Positions 1 through 9,610 of a stretch of 64,000 nucleotides of DNA are shown one piece after another. Origin of the DNA: Cupriavidus sp. P-10 (lineage in GTDB: Bacteria; Pseudomonadota; Gammaproteobacteria; Burkholderiales; Burkholderiaceae); NCBI RefSeq assembly GCF_003402535.2, contig NZ_AP025171.1, positions 682,001 to 746,000 on the forward strand, read 5' to 3'. The notes below the pieces were generated by a model, which was not told the origin of the DNA, ran no database searches, and worked only from the letters and a program-made list of their open reading frames with translations. The position numbers and the translations under genes were made by a program. How positions within the stretch are numbered: position 1 is the stretch's first letter; each line of letters opens with the position of its first letter.

Positions 1-383
1 TGGATGGTCAGCTCATACCACTCGAAGCGCCCGGCCAGATCGATCGGGCCCAGGATGCGCAGGTCGCAGCGGGTATCGGGGCTTTTCAGCGACGGGATCG
101 CGTGCGGCTGGACCACGGTGATGCCGCCCCCGGGGCGCTCCGCGGCGCCGCCGGCGAGGAAATCGGTCAGGCTCACGCCGAGCGCATTGGCCAGGCGCCA
201 CAGCACCGCTACGGTGGGGTTGGCCAGGTTGCGTTCGATCTGCGACAGCATCGACTTGGATACGCCGGCGCGGCGCGACAGCTCGTCGAGCGACAGGCGC
301 TGCTGCTGGCGCAAGGCCTGCAGCGCCAGGCCGACGGCCGGCGGACCCTCGGCCTGCGGGGCCTGGAGCGGGGCTTGCGTCAT
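1..383 (-). CDS. XRE-family regulator with cupin domain (N-terminal part only)
   Basis: The minus-strand frame from the ATG at 383 runs off the left edge, so only about 127 residues are present. Residues about 15-70 form a helix-turn-helix of the XRE/Cro type (LSLDELSRRAGVSKSMLSQIE), followed by the start of what looks like a C-terminal cupin sensor domain. This architecture is typical of soluble repressors that bind a small ligand, often an amino acid. It is divergent from kbl-tdh across 123 bases that carry repeated half-sites, so control of threonine catabolism is a reasonable inference. The ligand is unknown and the C-terminus is outside the window. Confidence 0.85.
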   Translation of the reverse strand, partial: MTQAPLQAPQAEGPPAVGLALQALRQQQRLSLDELSRRAGVSKSMLSQIERNLANPTVAVLWRLANALGVSLTDFLAGGAAERPGGGITVVQPHAIPSLKSPDTRCDLRILGPIDLAGRFEWYELTI

Positions 384-391
384 GGATGGAT

Positions 392-440
392 GTTCGTTAT
401 ATTGCGCAAAACGTTCGATATAAAGAACGTGTTCGATTTA
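392..440. promoter_or_regulatory. Three direct repeats in the regulator/kbl intergenic region
   Basis: The related decamers GTTCGTTATA (392-401), GTTCGATATA (413-422) and GTTCGATTTA (431-440) lie 21 and 18 bases apart, about two helical turns. The middle copy also sits in an inverted repeat, ACGTTC (411-416) and GAACGT (425-430). The block is AT-rich in a GC-rich region and lies between divergent genes, so it probably holds the XRE regulator's operators and overlapping promoters. Binding is inferred, not shown. Confidence 0.5.
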
Positions 441-506
441 TCGATCGAATCGTAGCACACCACAGCACATCCCCAGCACACCACTGCACACCACCGGGAG
501 CCAGCC

Positions 507-1706
507 ATGTCGAATGCCGAGGCATTCTACGCATCCATCCGCACCGAACTCGACACGATCCGCGAGGCCGGGCTGTTCAAGCAGGAGCGCGTGATCGCCA
601 CGCCGCAGGGCGCGCGGGTGCGCACCACCGATGGCCGCGAGGTGATCAATTTGTGCGCAAACAACTACCTTGGACTGTCGTCGCACCCGCAGGTGATCGA
701 GGCCGCGCACGAGGCGCTGCGCACGCATGGCTTCGGCCTGAGCTCCGTGCGCTTTATCTGCGGTACGCAGGACCTGCACAAGACGCTGGAAGCGCGGCTG
801 TCGGCGTTCCTGGGCACCGAAGACACCATCCTCTACGGCTCCGCGTTCGATGCCAACGGCGGGCTGTTCGAGACGCTGCTGGGCGCCGAGGACGCGGTCA
901 TCAGCGATGCGCTCAACCATGCGTCGATCATCGACGGCATCCGCCTGAGCAAGGCGCGCCGCTACCGCTACCAGCACAACGATCTCGACGATCTGCGCGT
1001 GCAGCTGGCGCAGGCGCGCGCGGACGGCGCGCGTTTCATGCTGGTGTTTTCCGACGGCGTGTTCTCGATGGACGGCACCATCGCGCGGCTGGACGAGATG
1101 CGCGCGATTTGCGACGAGTACGGCGCGCTGCTGGGCATCGACGAATGCCATGCGACGGGCTTCCTCGGAGCGCGCGGGCGCGGCACGCATGAGCTGCGCG
1201 GTGTGTTCGGCAAGATCGACATCATCACCGGCACGCTGGGCAAGGCGCTGGGCGGCGCTTCCGGCGGCTTTACCAGCGCGCGCAAGGAAGTGGTGGCGCT
1301 GCTGCGCCAGCGCTCGCGCCCGTACCTGTTCTCCAATACGGTGGCGCCGGCGATCGTCGGGGCATCGGTCGCGGTGCTCGATATCCTCGAAGCCAGCACC
1401 GAGTTGCGCGACCGGCTGGAACGCAACACGAGGTTTTTCCGCGCGGGCCTGGACAAGCTGGGCTTCGACGTCAAGGCCGGCGAACACCCCATCATCCCGA
1501 TCATGGTCTACGACGCCGACAAGGCGCAGCAGCTCGCGCAGCGGCTGCTGGAACTGGGGGTGTACGTGGTGGGCTTCTTCTACCCGGTGGTGCCCAAGGG
1601 GCAGGCCCGCATCCGCGTGCAGATGAGCGCGCTGCATGACGAGGCCGCGCTGCAGGCGGCGCTGGATGCGTTCGGCCAGGCCGGCCGCGAACTGGGGCTG
1701 ATCTGA
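507..1706 (+). CDS. kbl: Glycine C-acetyltransferase (2-amino-3-ketobutyrate CoA ligase)
   Basis: This 399-residue protein is a PLP enzyme of the alpha-oxoamine synthase family, full length for Kbl. It splits 2-amino-3-ketobutyrate with CoA into glycine and acetyl-CoA in the cytosol, the second step of threonine breakdown. The PLP-lysine motif [13 protein letters not shown] lies near residue 240 and the early [10 protein letters not shown] motif is typical of the family. A GGGAG ribosome site precedes the ATG. The stop codon overlaps the start of tdh by one base, so the two genes are translationally coupled. BioF and HemA are relatives, but the tdh partner settles the assignment. Confidence 0.95.
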   Translation: MSNAEAFYASIRTELDTIREAGLFKQERVIATPQGARVRTTDGREVINLCANNYLGLSSHPQVIEAAHEALRTHGFGLSSVRFICGTQDLHKTLEARLSAFLGTEDTILYGSAFDANGGLFETLLGAEDAVISDALNHASIIDGIRLSKARRYRYQHNDLDDLRVQLAQARADGARFMLVFSDGVFSMDGTIARLDEMRAICDEYGALLGIDECHATGFLGARGRGTHELRGVFGKIDIITGTLGKALGGASGGFTSARKEVVALLRQRSRPYLFSNTVAPAIVGASVAVLDILEASTELRDRLERNTRFFRAGLDKLGFDVKAGEHPIIPIMVYDADKAQQLAQRLLELGVYVVGFFYPVVPKGQARIRVQMSALHDEAALQAALDAFGQAGRELGLI

Positions 1707-2662
1707 TGGCCGACGGCACTCCCAGAATCCTGATCGTCGGCGCCAACGGCCAGATCGGCTCGGAACTGGCACTGGCGCTGGCCGAACGCTACGGCCGCAC
1801 CAACGTCATCACCTCCGATGTGGTGCCGACCGGCCGCCACGTGCACATCACGCACGAGATGCTCAACGCCACCGACCGCGGCGATCTGGCCACCGTGGTC
1901 GAGCGCCATGGGATCACGCAGGTCTACCTGCTGGCGGCGGCGCTGTCTGCCACTGGCGAGAAAGCGCCGCAGTGGGCCTGGAACCTGAACATGACCAGCC
2001 TGCTCAACGTGCTGGAGCTGGCGCGGCAGACCGGGCTGGAGCGCGTGTTCTGGCCCAGCTCGATCGCGGCGTTCGGCCCGACCACGCCGTCGGTGGATAC
2101 GCCGCAGAAGACCGTGATGGAGCCGACCACCGTCTATGGCATTTCCAAGCAGGCGGGCGAGGGCTGGTGCCGCTGGTACCACGCCAACCATGGCGTCGAC
2201 GTGCGCAGCGTGCGCTATCCGGGGCTGATCTCGCACAAGACGCCGCCGGGCGGCGGCACCACGGACTATGCGGTCGACATCTTCCATGCAGCCGTGAAGG
2301 GCGAGCCTTACACCTGCTTCCTGAAGGAAGACGAGGCCCTGCCGATGATGTACATGCCCGACGCGCTGCGCGCCACCATCGAGCTGATGGAGGCGCCGGC
2401 CGAACGGCTGGGCGAGCGCGGCAGCTACAACATCGCCGGCACCACCTTCACGCCCGCGCAGATCGCCGCGGCGATCCGCGAGCACGTGCCCGGCTTCGAG
2501 ATCCGCTACGAGCCCGACTACCGCCAGGCGATCGCGCAAGGCTGGCCGGATTCGATCGACGATTCGGTGGCGCGCGCGGACTGGGGCTGGAAGGCGCAGT
2601 ACGGACTGAAGGAAATGGTCGCGGACATGCTGGCCAACCTGAGGGCGACACTGGCCGCCTGA
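1706..2662 (+). CDS. tdh: L-threonine 3-dehydrogenase, SDR type
   Basis: This 318-residue extended short-chain dehydrogenase oxidises L-threonine to 2-amino-3-ketobutyrate with NAD+, feeding Kbl. It has the N-terminal Rossmann motif GANGQIGSE at about residues 12-20, a SSIAAFGP segment holding the catalytic serine, and the YGISK (YxxxK) active site. It is not related to the zinc-dependent Tdh of E. coli; SDR-type threonine dehydrogenases are known from Cupriavidus and from animals. The ATG overlaps the kbl TGA. It ends only 3 bases from the convergent ccmI, with no room for a dedicated terminator. Confidence 0.92.
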   Translation: MADGTPRILIVGANGQIGSELALALAERYGRTNVITSDVVPTGRHVHITHEMLNATDRGDLATVVERHGITQVYLLAAALSATGEKAPQWAWNLNMTSLLNVLELARQTGLERVFWPSSIAAFGPTTPSVDTPQKTVMEPTTVYGISKQAGEGWCRWYHANHGVDVRSVRYPGLISHKTPPGGGTTDYAVDIFHAAVKGEPYTCFLKEDEALPMMYMPDALRATIELMEAPAERLGERGSYNIAGTTFTPAQIAAAIREHVPGFEIRYEPDYRQAIAQGWPDSIDDSVARADWGWKAQYGLKEMVADMLANLRATLAA

Positions 2663-2665
2663 GCG

Positions 2666-3865
2666 CTACGGCACGGCAGCGTCGATCGCGATCCGCACGC
2701 CTTCGCTGCCGACCGCGAGCGGGCCGCTGCGCCCGACCAGGTCGCCCGACTGCGGCATGGCATTGCCGCTCGCGGAAAGGCGCGCTTCCACCACTACCTG
2801 CGTGTGTCCCGACAGCTTGCGGTCGGGCCGCATCGCCATTGCGTCGTCCAGCGTGAACGTCAGCGGCAGGTCGCGCGCCTGCCGGCGCAGCACCGCCAGC
2901 GGCAGGCGCGAGCCATCGACAGGAAGGGCGTAGACGAAGAGGGTGTCGCCCGGCTGCGGCGTGCGCCCCGCCTTTTCACTGAGCGTGACCATGCCGGTAA
3001 TCCTCGCCGGCTGCGCGATGGACGTGCCGCGCGCCGCGGCAAGGTTGGCGGCAACGCGTGCCGCGGTCTGCGAGTCCGGCGGCAGCAGCCGGTACAGGTG
3101 TTCCCAATAGCCGATCGCCGCTGCCGTGTCGCCACGTTCCACCGCCGCGCTGGCCGCCAGTGCCAGCGCCTTGGGGTCATCCGGATCCAGCGCCAGTGCC
3201 CGGCTGATCTCCGCCATTGGCAGACCTTGCAGTGAGCCATTGCTGAGACTGGCCAGCACATCGGCGTAATCGGAGCGCAGCGAGGCCACGTCGGGCGCCA
3301 GCTCCACGGCGCGGGCGTAGGCCGCGGCGGCGTCGGCATACCGCTCCAGCACAGCGTAGGATCGCGCCAGCATGGCCCAGCCTTCGGGATCGGCCGGGGC
3401 TTCGCGCAGCCGCTGGGCCAGCTGGTTGACCATGCCTTCGACCTGCGCGCCGCTGAGCTGGTGCTGGCTGCCGGTCGCTTGCGGCATGTCGTCGGCGCGC
3501 CAGAGCGCGACCGGGTTGCCCAGGTGCAGGTAGAGCAGGATGGCGGCGCTGGGCAACGCCGCCAGCAGCGTGGCGGCGAGCAGCGGCGAGGTGCCGGCCC
3601 GGCGCGTGCCGGTGGCGGTGTCGGCGGTCTCGTCCAGCAGCCGGCGGCCGAGTTCGTCGCGGGCTTCCGCGTGCCGGGCCGCGCTCAGCGTACCGACACG
3701 CAGGTCGGCGTCGAGTTCGCGCAGCTGGTCGCGGTACAGGTCGACCAGCAGCGTGCGCTCCGGCATGGCGGGATCGGCGGGGGCGTGGCGGCGCAGCAGC
3801 GGCCACAGCAGCCCGGCCATGGCGGTGGTGATCGTTGCGGCGGCGAGCAGCCAGAAGGTCGTCAT
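2666..3865 (-). CDS. ccmI: Cytochrome c maturation protein CcmI (TPR apocytochrome chaperone)
   Basis: This 399-residue protein has two N-terminal membrane segments (about residues 3-22 and 95-115) with a cytoplasmic loop between them, then periplasmic TPR helices (about 145-290) and a C-terminal beta-rich domain. The layout fits CcmI/CycH, which holds apocytochrome c and delivers it to CcmFH. It is the last gene of the nap-ccm run and its start overlaps the ccmH stop by 4 bases. Confidence 0.9.
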   Translation of the reverse strand: MTTFWLLAAATITTAMAGLLWPLLRRHAPADPAMPERTLLVDLYRDQLRELDADLRVGTLSAARHAEARDELGRRLLDETADTATGTRRAGTSPLLAATLLAALPSAAILLYLHLGNPVALWRADDMPQATGSQHQLSGAQVEGMVNQLAQRLREAPADPEGWAMLARSYAVLERYADAAAAYARAVELAPDVASLRSDYADVLASLSNGSLQGLPMAEISRALALDPDDPKALALAASAAVERGDTAAAIGYWEHLYRLLPPDSQTAARVAANLAAARGTSIAQPARITGMVTLSEKAGRTPQPGDTLFVYALPVDGSRLPLAVLRRQARDLPLTFTLDDAMAMRPDRKLSGHTQVVVEARLSASGNAMPQSGDLVGRSGPLAVGSEGVRIAIDAAVP

Positions 3866-4329
3866 GGTTGTCGGGGGGCGGCAGGATCGGCGGCGTCGTT
3901 GAGCAGGCTTTCCAGGTCGCGCCGTGCGCCGCCGTCAAGTGGAGTGTCCGTGCCGCCATGCCTCGCGCGGGCGCGCACGATCGCCCAGGCAACACCGGCA
4001 ACCAGAAGCAGCGGGCCAAACCACAACAGCCACGTCAGCGGCCGCAGCGGCGGCTTGTACAGCACGAAGTCGCCATAGCGTTGCGCCAGGTAATCCTTGA
4101 CCGCCTGGTCGCTGGCGCCGCCGCGCAGTTGCTCGCGGATCTGGCGGCGCAGGTCGACGGCCAGGTCGGCATTGGAATCGGCCAGCGTCTGGTTCTGGCA
4201 CACCAGGCAGCGCAGTTCGTTGGAGAGCGCATGCACGCGCGCATCGAGCTCTGCCTCGGTCGGCGCTGCGGTCGCCTGCAGCGACAGGCAGCATAGCCAC
4301 AGTGCTAGCGCTGTCCGTAGCCTACGCAT
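3862..4329 (-). CDS. ccmH: Cytochrome c maturation thiol oxidoreductase CcmH
   Basis: This 155-residue protein has a signal peptide (about 1-22), the redox pair C41-x-x-C44 in LRCLVCQNQT, and one membrane anchor (about 100-120). This is the short CcmH/CycL form that reduces the apocytochrome CxxCH disulphide so CcmF can attach heme. The longer CcmH of E. coli carries the CcmI domain fused; here the two are separate. It overlaps ccmG by 8 bases. Confidence 0.95.
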   Translation of the reverse strand: MRRLRTALALWLCCLSLQATAAPTEAELDARVHALSNELRCLVCQNQTLADSNADLAVDLRRQIREQLRGGASDQAVKDYLAQRYGDFVLYKPPLRPLTWLLWFGPLLLVAGVAWAIVRARARHGGTDTPLDGGARRDLESLLNDAADPAAPRQP

Positions 4330-4864
4330 GGCCGCTTCTCTGCCGCTGCAGGCGCTCGATCAGCGGGATCAGCTTCTGCTCCAGCACCTCGCGCGTGACC
4401 GGGCCGACCTGGCGGTAGCGCACCACGCCCTGCTGGTCGATGACAAAGGTTTCGGGCACGCCATAGACGCCGTAGTCGATGCCCACGCGCCCGTCGGCAT
4501 CGACCAGCGATGCTGTATAGGGATTGCCCAGCCGCTGCAGCCAGTCGCGCGCGGCGCCGGCCTCGTCCTTGTAGTTCAGGCCGTACAGCGGCACCGGCGC
4601 GCGCGCGGCGAAGTCGACCAGCACCGGGTGCTCGGTGCGGCAGGCCGCGCACCACGACGCCCACACGTTCAGCAGCCACACCTTGCCGCGCATGTCGGCG
4701 GACGCCAGCGTGCGGCCTTCCGGCTCCAGCAGCGGCAGCGTGAAGGCTGGCGCGGCCTTGCCGACCAGCGGCGAGGGCAGCTCGCGCGGATCGTGGCGCA
4801 GGCCCGCGGCCAGCGCGACGGCCAGCGCGAGGAAGGCGGCGAGCGGCAGCAGGAAGCGCGTCAT
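4322..4864 (-). CDS. ccmG: Thiol:disulfide interchange protein CcmG (DsbE)
   Basis: This 180-residue membrane-anchored thioredoxin has an N-terminal anchor (about 4-21) and an active site C72-A-A-C75 in WASWCAACRTEHP. It passes electrons to CcmH and apocytochrome c in the periplasm. The cis-proline region and GVPETFVID stretch fit the CcmG/TlpA subfamily. It overlaps ccmF by 4 bases and ccmH by 8. Confidence 0.95.
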   Translation of the reverse strand: MTRFLLPLAAFLALAVALAAGLRHDPRELPSPLVGKAAPAFTLPLLEPEGRTLASADMRGKVWLLNVWASWCAACRTEHPVLVDFAARAPVPLYGLNYKDEAGAARDWLQRLGNPYTASLVDADGRVGIDYGVYGVPETFVIDQQGVVRYRQVGPVTREVLEQKLIPLIERLQRQRSGHA

Positions 4865-6888
4865 GCCGGCGTCTCCTCGCGCGTGGAGGCCAGTGCGGGC
4901 GCGGCAGGGGCATTCGCAGGCGCAGGAGCGGCTTCGGCCGCGGCGAGGCGGCGCAGCCGGTAGCGCTTGTCACACGCCGCCAGCAGGCCACCCAGCGCCA
5001 TCAGCACGCAGCCAGCCCAGATCCAGTCGACAAAGGGCTTGACGTGGATGCGCACGGCCCAGGCGCTGCCGTCGACGCCGTTGGCCACGTTCTCGCCCAG
5101 CGCCACGTACAGGTCGCGCGTCAGGCCGCTGTCGATCGCGGCTTCGGTGGTTGGCATGTCCTGGCTGCGGTAGATGCGCCGTTCGGGATGGAGCACCGCC
5201 ACGCGCTTGCCGTCGCGCGATGCGGTCAGCGTGCCGCGCAGCGCGTCGTAGTTGGGGCCGGCGGCCTGCCTCACGCCGGCGAAGCGGAAGTCGTAGCCGC
5301 CGACGCTGACGGTATCGCCCGCGCGCATCGGCAGTTCGCGCAGGCTTTCCTGCCCGGTGACCAGCGTCACGCCTGCGATGAAGATGCCGACGCCGGCGTG
5401 CGCGAGCAGCATGCCCCAGTAGCTGGGCGCGAGCTGGCGCAGCGCAACGAGCCGGCGTCCCTGCTGGTGGCGCAGCCGTGCCGCCAGGCTCGCCACCGCG
5501 CTCAGCACGCACCACGCCGCCAGCAGCAGCCCCAGCCCGGTCATGGCGGAGGCGTTGCGAAGCACCAGCAACAGCCCCAGGCCGATGGCCACGCTGGCGA
5601 TGCCGGCCCAGCGCAGCCGCCGCGCCATGTCGGGCAGGCCACCATGGCGCCAGCGCGCCAGCGGCGCCGCGCCCATCAGCAGCACCGCGGGTGCCATCAG
5701 CGGCACGAACACCTGCTCGAAGTAAGCGGGGCCGACCGAGATCTTGCCCAGCCCCAGCACATCGACCAGCAGCGGGTAGAGCGTGCCGAGCAGCACCGTT
5801 GCCGCCGCCACCGCCAGCAGCACGTTATTGGCCAGCAGCAGCGATTCACGCGAGATCGCGGCAAACTCGACACGCCGCGACAAGCGCGGCGCGCGCCATG
5901 CGTACAGCGCCAGCGCGATGCCGGTGACGAGGCCGAGCAGGGCCAGGATGAAGACGCCGCGCTTCGGATCGACCGCGAACGCGTGGACCGAGGTCAGCAC
6001 GCCGGAGCGGACCAGGAAGGTACCGAGCAGGCTCAGCGAGAACGTGAAGATGGCGAGCAGCACGGTCCACGCGCGGAACGCCCCGCGTTTCTCCGTGACC
6101 GCCAGCGAATGCATCAGCGCGGTGCCGGCCAGCCACGGCATGAACGAGGCGTTCTCGACCGGGTCCCAGAACCACCAGCCGCCCCAGCCCAGTTCGTAGT
6201 ACGCCCACGCGCTGCCCAGCATGATGCCCAGCGTCAGGAACGCCCACGCCACCGTGGTCCACGGCCGCGACCAGCGCGCCCAGGCGGCATCGACGCGCCC
6301 GGCCAGCAGCGCCGCCACGGCAAAGGCAAAGGTCACCGAGAAGCCGACATAGCCCATGTAGAGCAGCGGCGGGTGGAATACCATGCCCGGGTCCTGCAGC
6401 AGCGGATTGAGGTCGCGCCCGGCCATTGCCGGCGGCAGCAGCCGCACGAAGGGGTTGGAGGCAAACAGCAGGAACAGCAGGAAGCCCGCGCTGATCGCGC
6501 CCATCACGCCCAGCACGCGAGCCACCGCGGCCAGCGGCAGCTGGCGGCTGTAGTGCGCCACCGCCAGCGACCACAGCGCCAGCATCAGCGTCCACAGCAG
6601 CATCGAGCCTTCATGCCCGCCCCATACCGCTGCCATGCGGTAGGCCAGCGGCAGCGCGCTGTTGGCGTTGGCGGCGACATAGCGCACGCTGAAGTCGTTG
6701 GCGACGAAGCTCCATGTCAGCGCCGCGAACGACGCTGCAACCAGCGCGCATTGCACGCGCGCCGCCGGCCGTGCCACTGCCATCCACGCCAGCCTGCCGC
6801 GCGCCGCGCCGGCAAGCGGCACCACTGCCTGCACCAGCGCGACCAGCAACGCGACGATCAGCGCGAAATGTCCCAGCTCGGCAATCAT
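4861..6888 (-). CDS. ccmF: Heme lyase CcmF
   Basis: This 675-residue polytopic inner-membrane protein has the tryptophan-rich WWD signature ([18 protein letters not shown], about residues 223-240) that presents heme on the periplasmic face. It ligates heme from holo-CcmE to the CxxCH motifs of apocytochromes together with CcmH and CcmI. The length and about 15 hydrophobic segments match the family. An alanine/proline-rich cytoplasmic tail follows residue 640. Starts and stops overlap by 4 bases on both sides. Confidence 0.96.
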   Translation of the reverse strand: MIAELGHFALIVALLVALVQAVVPLAGAARGRLAWMAVARPAARVQCALVAASFAALTWSFVANDFSVRYVAANANSALPLAYRMAAVWGGHEGSMLLWTLMLALWSLAVAHYSRQLPLAAVARVLGVMGAISAGFLLFLLFASNPFVRLLPPAMAGRDLNPLLQDPGMVFHPPLLYMGYVGFSVTFAFAVAALLAGRVDAAWARWSRPWTTVAWAFLTLGIMLGSAWAYYELGWGGWWFWDPVENASFMPWLAGTALMHSLAVTEKRGAFRAWTVLLAIFTFSLSLLGTFLVRSGVLTSVHAFAVDPKRGVFILALLGLVTGIALALYAWRAPRLSRRVEFAAISRESLLLANNVLLAVAAATVLLGTLYPLLVDVLGLGKISVGPAYFEQVFVPLMAPAVLLMGAAPLARWRHGGLPDMARRLRWAGIASVAIGLGLLLVLRNASAMTGLGLLLAAWCVLSAVASLAARLRHQQGRRLVALRQLAPSYWGMLLAHAGVGIFIAGVTLVTGQESLRELPMRAGDTVSVGGYDFRFAGVRQAAGPNYDALRGTLTASRDGKRVAVLHPERRIYRSQDMPTTEAAIDSGLTRDLYVALGENVANGVDGSAWAVRIHVKPFVDWIWAGCVLMALGGLLAACDKRYRLRRLAAAEAAPAPANAPAAPALASTREETPA

Positions 6889-7355
6889 TGGCGCGCTCCC
6901 TGCGCCGGCGCCCCGGCCATGCGGCGGTTCACCTGTTCAGCCTGCTTCAGCGCATCGGCGGCTTCGGGCGGCATGTAGTTCTCGTCGTGCTTGGCCAGCA
7001 CCTCGCTGGCGACGAAGGTGCCGTCGGCTTCCAGCTTGCCGCGCGCGACCACGCCCTTGCCCTCGCGGAACAGGTCGGGCAGCAGGCCGCGGTAGCGCAC
7101 CGGCACCTGCCGCGCGGTGTCGGTGACGACGAAGCGCACGGTCATGCCGTCGCCTTCGCGCCGGATCGAGCCGGGTTCGACCAGTCCGCCGAGCCGGAAG
7201 CTGCGCGCCACCGGCGCCTCCTGCGCGGCTACCTGGCTCGGGCTGAAGAAAAACACCAGGTTGGAGCGAAAGGCATTGAGCACCAGCGCCAGCGCGATGC
7301 CGCCACAGGCCAGGGCCGCGGCGAGCATGCCGAAACGGCGCTGGCGCGGCGTCAT
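6885..7355 (-). CDS. ccmE: Periplasmic heme chaperone CcmE
   Basis: This 156-residue protein has an N-terminal membrane anchor (about 8-27) and an OB-fold heme-binding domain. The covalent heme histidine and its partner tyrosine are H123 and Y127 in [12 protein letters not shown], matching the HxxxY motif of the classical form. It takes heme from CcmABCD and carries it to CcmF. A four-base overlap links it to ccmD and ccmF. Confidence 0.96.
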   Translation of the reverse strand: MTPRQRRFGMLAAALACGGIALALVLNAFRSNLVFFFSPSQVAAQEAPVARSFRLGGLVEPGSIRREGDGMTVRFVVTDTARQVPVRYRGLLPDLFREGKGVVARGKLEADGTFVASEVLAKHDENYMPPEAADALKQAEQVNRRMAGAPAQGARQ

Positions 7356-7513
7356 CGGCGCGTGCCGGCCTGTTGCGCGCTGGCGCGGCTGCGGCGCGCC
7401 AGCAGCACCAGTTCCAGCGCCAGCAGCAGCGCGGTCATGCCGAAGGCGCCGGCGATGAAGATGCCGTGGTGCCCGTATTGCAGCACATTCGGCAACAGCG
7501 ACGACAGGCTCAT
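7352..7513 (-). CDS. ccmD: Heme exporter accessory protein CcmD
   Basis: This is a 53-residue protein with one membrane helix (about residues 17-41) and a basic, arginine-rich tail. CcmD helps release holo-CcmE from the CcmABC complex. The ATG lies at 7513 and overlaps the ccmC stop; the gene ends in the ccmE start. It is small and poorly conserved, but position and topology between ccmC and ccmE leave little doubt. Confidence 0.88.
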   Translation of the reverse strand: MSLSSLLPNVLQYGHHGIFIAGAFGMTALLLALELVLLARRSRASAQQAGTRR

Positions 7514-8286
7514 GATGTCTCTCCGTTGACTGGTGCCTCGCCGCGCTCGCGCAGGATGCAGCGCACGCGCACCAGCGCGACGGCGATGGTGTACATCCAG
7601 CATGCCAGCGTCATCAGCAGCATGCCGGCCAGCATCGTGGCCGCCATCGACGGCGCCGCGGTCAGGCTGACAGAAGCGCCCTGGTGCAGCGTGTTCCACC
7701 ACTGCACCGAGAAGTAGATCACCGGGATGTTGGCTACGCCCACCAGCGCCAGCACCGCGCAGGCGCGCTCGGCGCGGCGCGGCTCGTCGATGGCAGATTC
7801 CAGCGCGATAAAGCCCAGGTACAGGAACAGCAACAGCAGTTCGGAGGTAAGCCGCGCATCCCAGACCCACCACGTGCCCCAGGTCGGCTGGCCCCACAGC
7901 GCGCCGGTCCACAGCGCCAGCGCCGTGAACAGCGCCCCGGTGGGCGCCAGTGCCGATGCCATCATCGACGACAGCCGCGTGCGCAGCACCAGCGCCAGCG
8001 CGCAGTAGCCCGCCATGACCAGGTAGATGAACATCGACATCCATGCCGCCGGCACGTGGATGAAGATGATGCGGTAGACCTCGCCCTGCTGCGCATCGGT
8101 GGGCGCCACGGCAAAGCCGACCCACAGGCCGGCCAGAGCGAACACCGCCGCCGCGGCGAAGAACCAGGGCACCATGCGTCCCGCCAGCGGATAGAAGCGC
8201 ACTGGCGCGGCAAAAGCCATCCAGCGGCCGCCGCTACGCGGGTGCGGCGCCTCGGCCGAGTGCAGCGAAGGCAGCGGCTGGCTCAT
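7510..8286 (-). CDS. ccmC: Heme exporter membrane protein CcmC
   Basis: This 258-residue polytopic protein carries the WWD heme-handling motif [17 protein letters not shown] (near residues 139-155) shared with CcmF. It loads heme onto CcmE. The frame is open further upstream, but the ATG at 8286 gives the family length and overlaps ccmB by 4 bases. Confidence 0.95.
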   Translation of the reverse strand: MSQPLPSLHSAEAPHPRSGGRWMAFAAPVRFYPLAGRMVPWFFAAAAVFALAGLWVGFAVAPTDAQQGEVYRIIFIHVPAAWMSMFIYLVMAGYCALALVLRTRLSSMMASALAPTGALFTALALWTGALWGQPTWGTWWVWDARLTSELLLLFLYLGFIALESAIDEPRRAERACAVLALVGVANIPVIYFSVQWWNTLHQGASVSLTAAPSMAATMLAGMLLMTLACWMYTIAVALVRVRCILRERGEAPVNGETS

Positions 8287-8960
8287 GCCGGCGTCTCCAT
8301 GGCGATGCGCAGCCCGACGGCGGTGGCCAGCGGGCACAGGAACAGCGACAGTGCCAGGCACGCGCCCAGCAGAGAGAACTGCGGCACGACGTCGAGCCCG
8401 GCATCGGCGGCCGCCGCGGCGCTGGCGCCGAATACCAGCACGGGCACGCACAGCGGCAGCACCAGGATGCACAGCAGCACCGCGCCGCCGCGCACGCCCA
8501 GCGTCAGCGCGGCGCCCACCGCGCCGATCAGGCTCAGCGCCGGCGTGCCGACCAGCAGCGAGGCCGACAGCAGCAGCGACGCGCTCCACGGCAGCCCGTA
8601 CTGCTGCGACAGCAATGGCGTCAGCAGCAACAGCGGCAGGCCGCTGGTCAGCCAGTGCGCGGCAATCTTGGCCAGCACCAGCAGCGCCAGCGGATGCGGC
8701 GACAGCAGCAGCTGGTCAAGGCTGCCATCCGCATGCTCCTGCGCGAACAGCCGCGACAGCGACAGCATCGACGCCAGCAGCGCCGTGACCCACAGGATGC
8801 CGGGCGCCAGCGCGCGCAGCTGCTGCGGCTCGGGGCCGATCGCCAGCGGGAACAGGCTGGCCGCGATGACAAAGAACACCACGCTGCCGAGCAGGCTGCC
8901 GCGCCGGCGCCAGGACAGCGACACGTCGTGCGCGACGATGGCGGCGAGGGTGCGGGTCAT
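8283..8960 (-). CDS. ccmB: Heme exporter membrane protein CcmB
   Basis: This 225-residue inner-membrane permease has six hydrophobic segments and the family motif ARLFAQEHADGS-like stretch near residues 70-80 (SRLFAQEHADGSLDQLL). With CcmA it forms an ABC module whose ATP hydrolysis drives release of heme-loaded CcmE. It overlaps both neighbours by 4 bases. Confidence 0.95.
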   Translation of the reverse strand: MTRTLAAIVAHDVSLSWRRRGSLLGSVVFFVIAASLFPLAIGPEPQQLRALAPGILWVTALLASMLSLSRLFAQEHADGSLDQLLLSPHPLALLVLAKIAAHWLTSGLPLLLLTPLLSQQYGLPWSASLLLSASLLVGTPALSLIGAVGAALTLGVRGGAVLLCILVLPLCVPVLVFGASAAAAADAGLDVVPQFSLLGACLALSLFLCPLATAVGLRIAMETPA

Positions 8961-9607
8961 GCCGGCGCCTCCAGCCGCAGCACCGCGCCGCCGGCGCCGA
9001 GCAACTGGTGGGTGGCGATCACCGCCATGCCGCCCGTTGCCAGGTGCGCGTCGAGCTGCGCGTCGAAGCGCGCGCAGGCGTCGGCATCCAGCGCCGCCAC
9101 CGGTTCGTCAAGCAGCCACAGCGCGCGCCGCGCCAGCGACAAGCGCGCCAGCGCCACGCGCCGGCGCTGGCCCTGCGACAGCGCGCGCACTGGTGTGTGC
9201 GCGACGCGCTCCAGCGCCTGCGCTGCGAGGGCACGGTCGACCGCGCCCGCATCATCGGCGCCGGCCATGCGCGCGGCAAAGCGCAGGTTTTCCGTTGGAC
9301 TCAGGTCCGGGTCGATGCCATTGGCATGGCCGACATAGGCCAGCGCCTGCAGGTAGGCGGGGTCGCCCGTGCGCAGCGGCCGTCCGTGCCAGTGCAGCGT
9401 GCCTTCGTCCGGCATGGCCAGGCCGCACAGCACGCGCAGCAGGCTGGTCTTGCCGCTGCCGTTGGCGCCCAGTACCTGCAGCAGCGAACCGGGCGACAGC
9501 GACAGGTCGAGGCCGCGCAGCACCGGGCGGCCGGCGCGCGACAGGCCCAGCCCTTCACCGCTCAGCGCGGGCGGGATCCAACCGGGCCGGGCAACGGGTT
9601 GCTGCAC
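8957..9607 (-). CDS. ccmA: Heme exporter ATPase CcmA
   Basis: This 216-residue ABC ATPase has Walker A (GANGSGKTS, about residues 49-57), the signature LSQGQRRRVALARL, and Walker B LWLLDEPVAALD. It is the cytoplasmic motor of the CcmABCD complex. It is the first ccm gene and starts 3 bases after the napC stop, so nap and ccm are probably one transcript. Confidence 0.96.
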   Translation of the reverse strand: MQQPVARPGWIPPALSGEGLGLSRAGRPVLRGLDLSLSPGSLLQVLGANGSGKTSLLRVLCGLAMPDEGTLHWHGRPLRTGDPAYLQALAYVGHANGIDPDLSPTENLRFAARMAGADDAGAVDRALAAQALERVAHTPVRALSQGQRRRVALARLSLARRALWLLDEPVAALDADACARFDAQLDAHLATGGMAVIATHQLLGAGGAVLRLEAPA

Positions 9608-9610
9608 GCG

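Noticed and set aside
438..1772. 444-codon open frame antisense to kbl
   Set aside because: It mirrors kbl codon usage, has no domain and no ribosome site; a shadow of the GC-rich gene.
5044..6978. 644-codon frame antisense to ccmF
   Set aside because: Histidine/glutamine/arginine-rich composition typical of the reverse strand of GC-rich membrane-protein genes.
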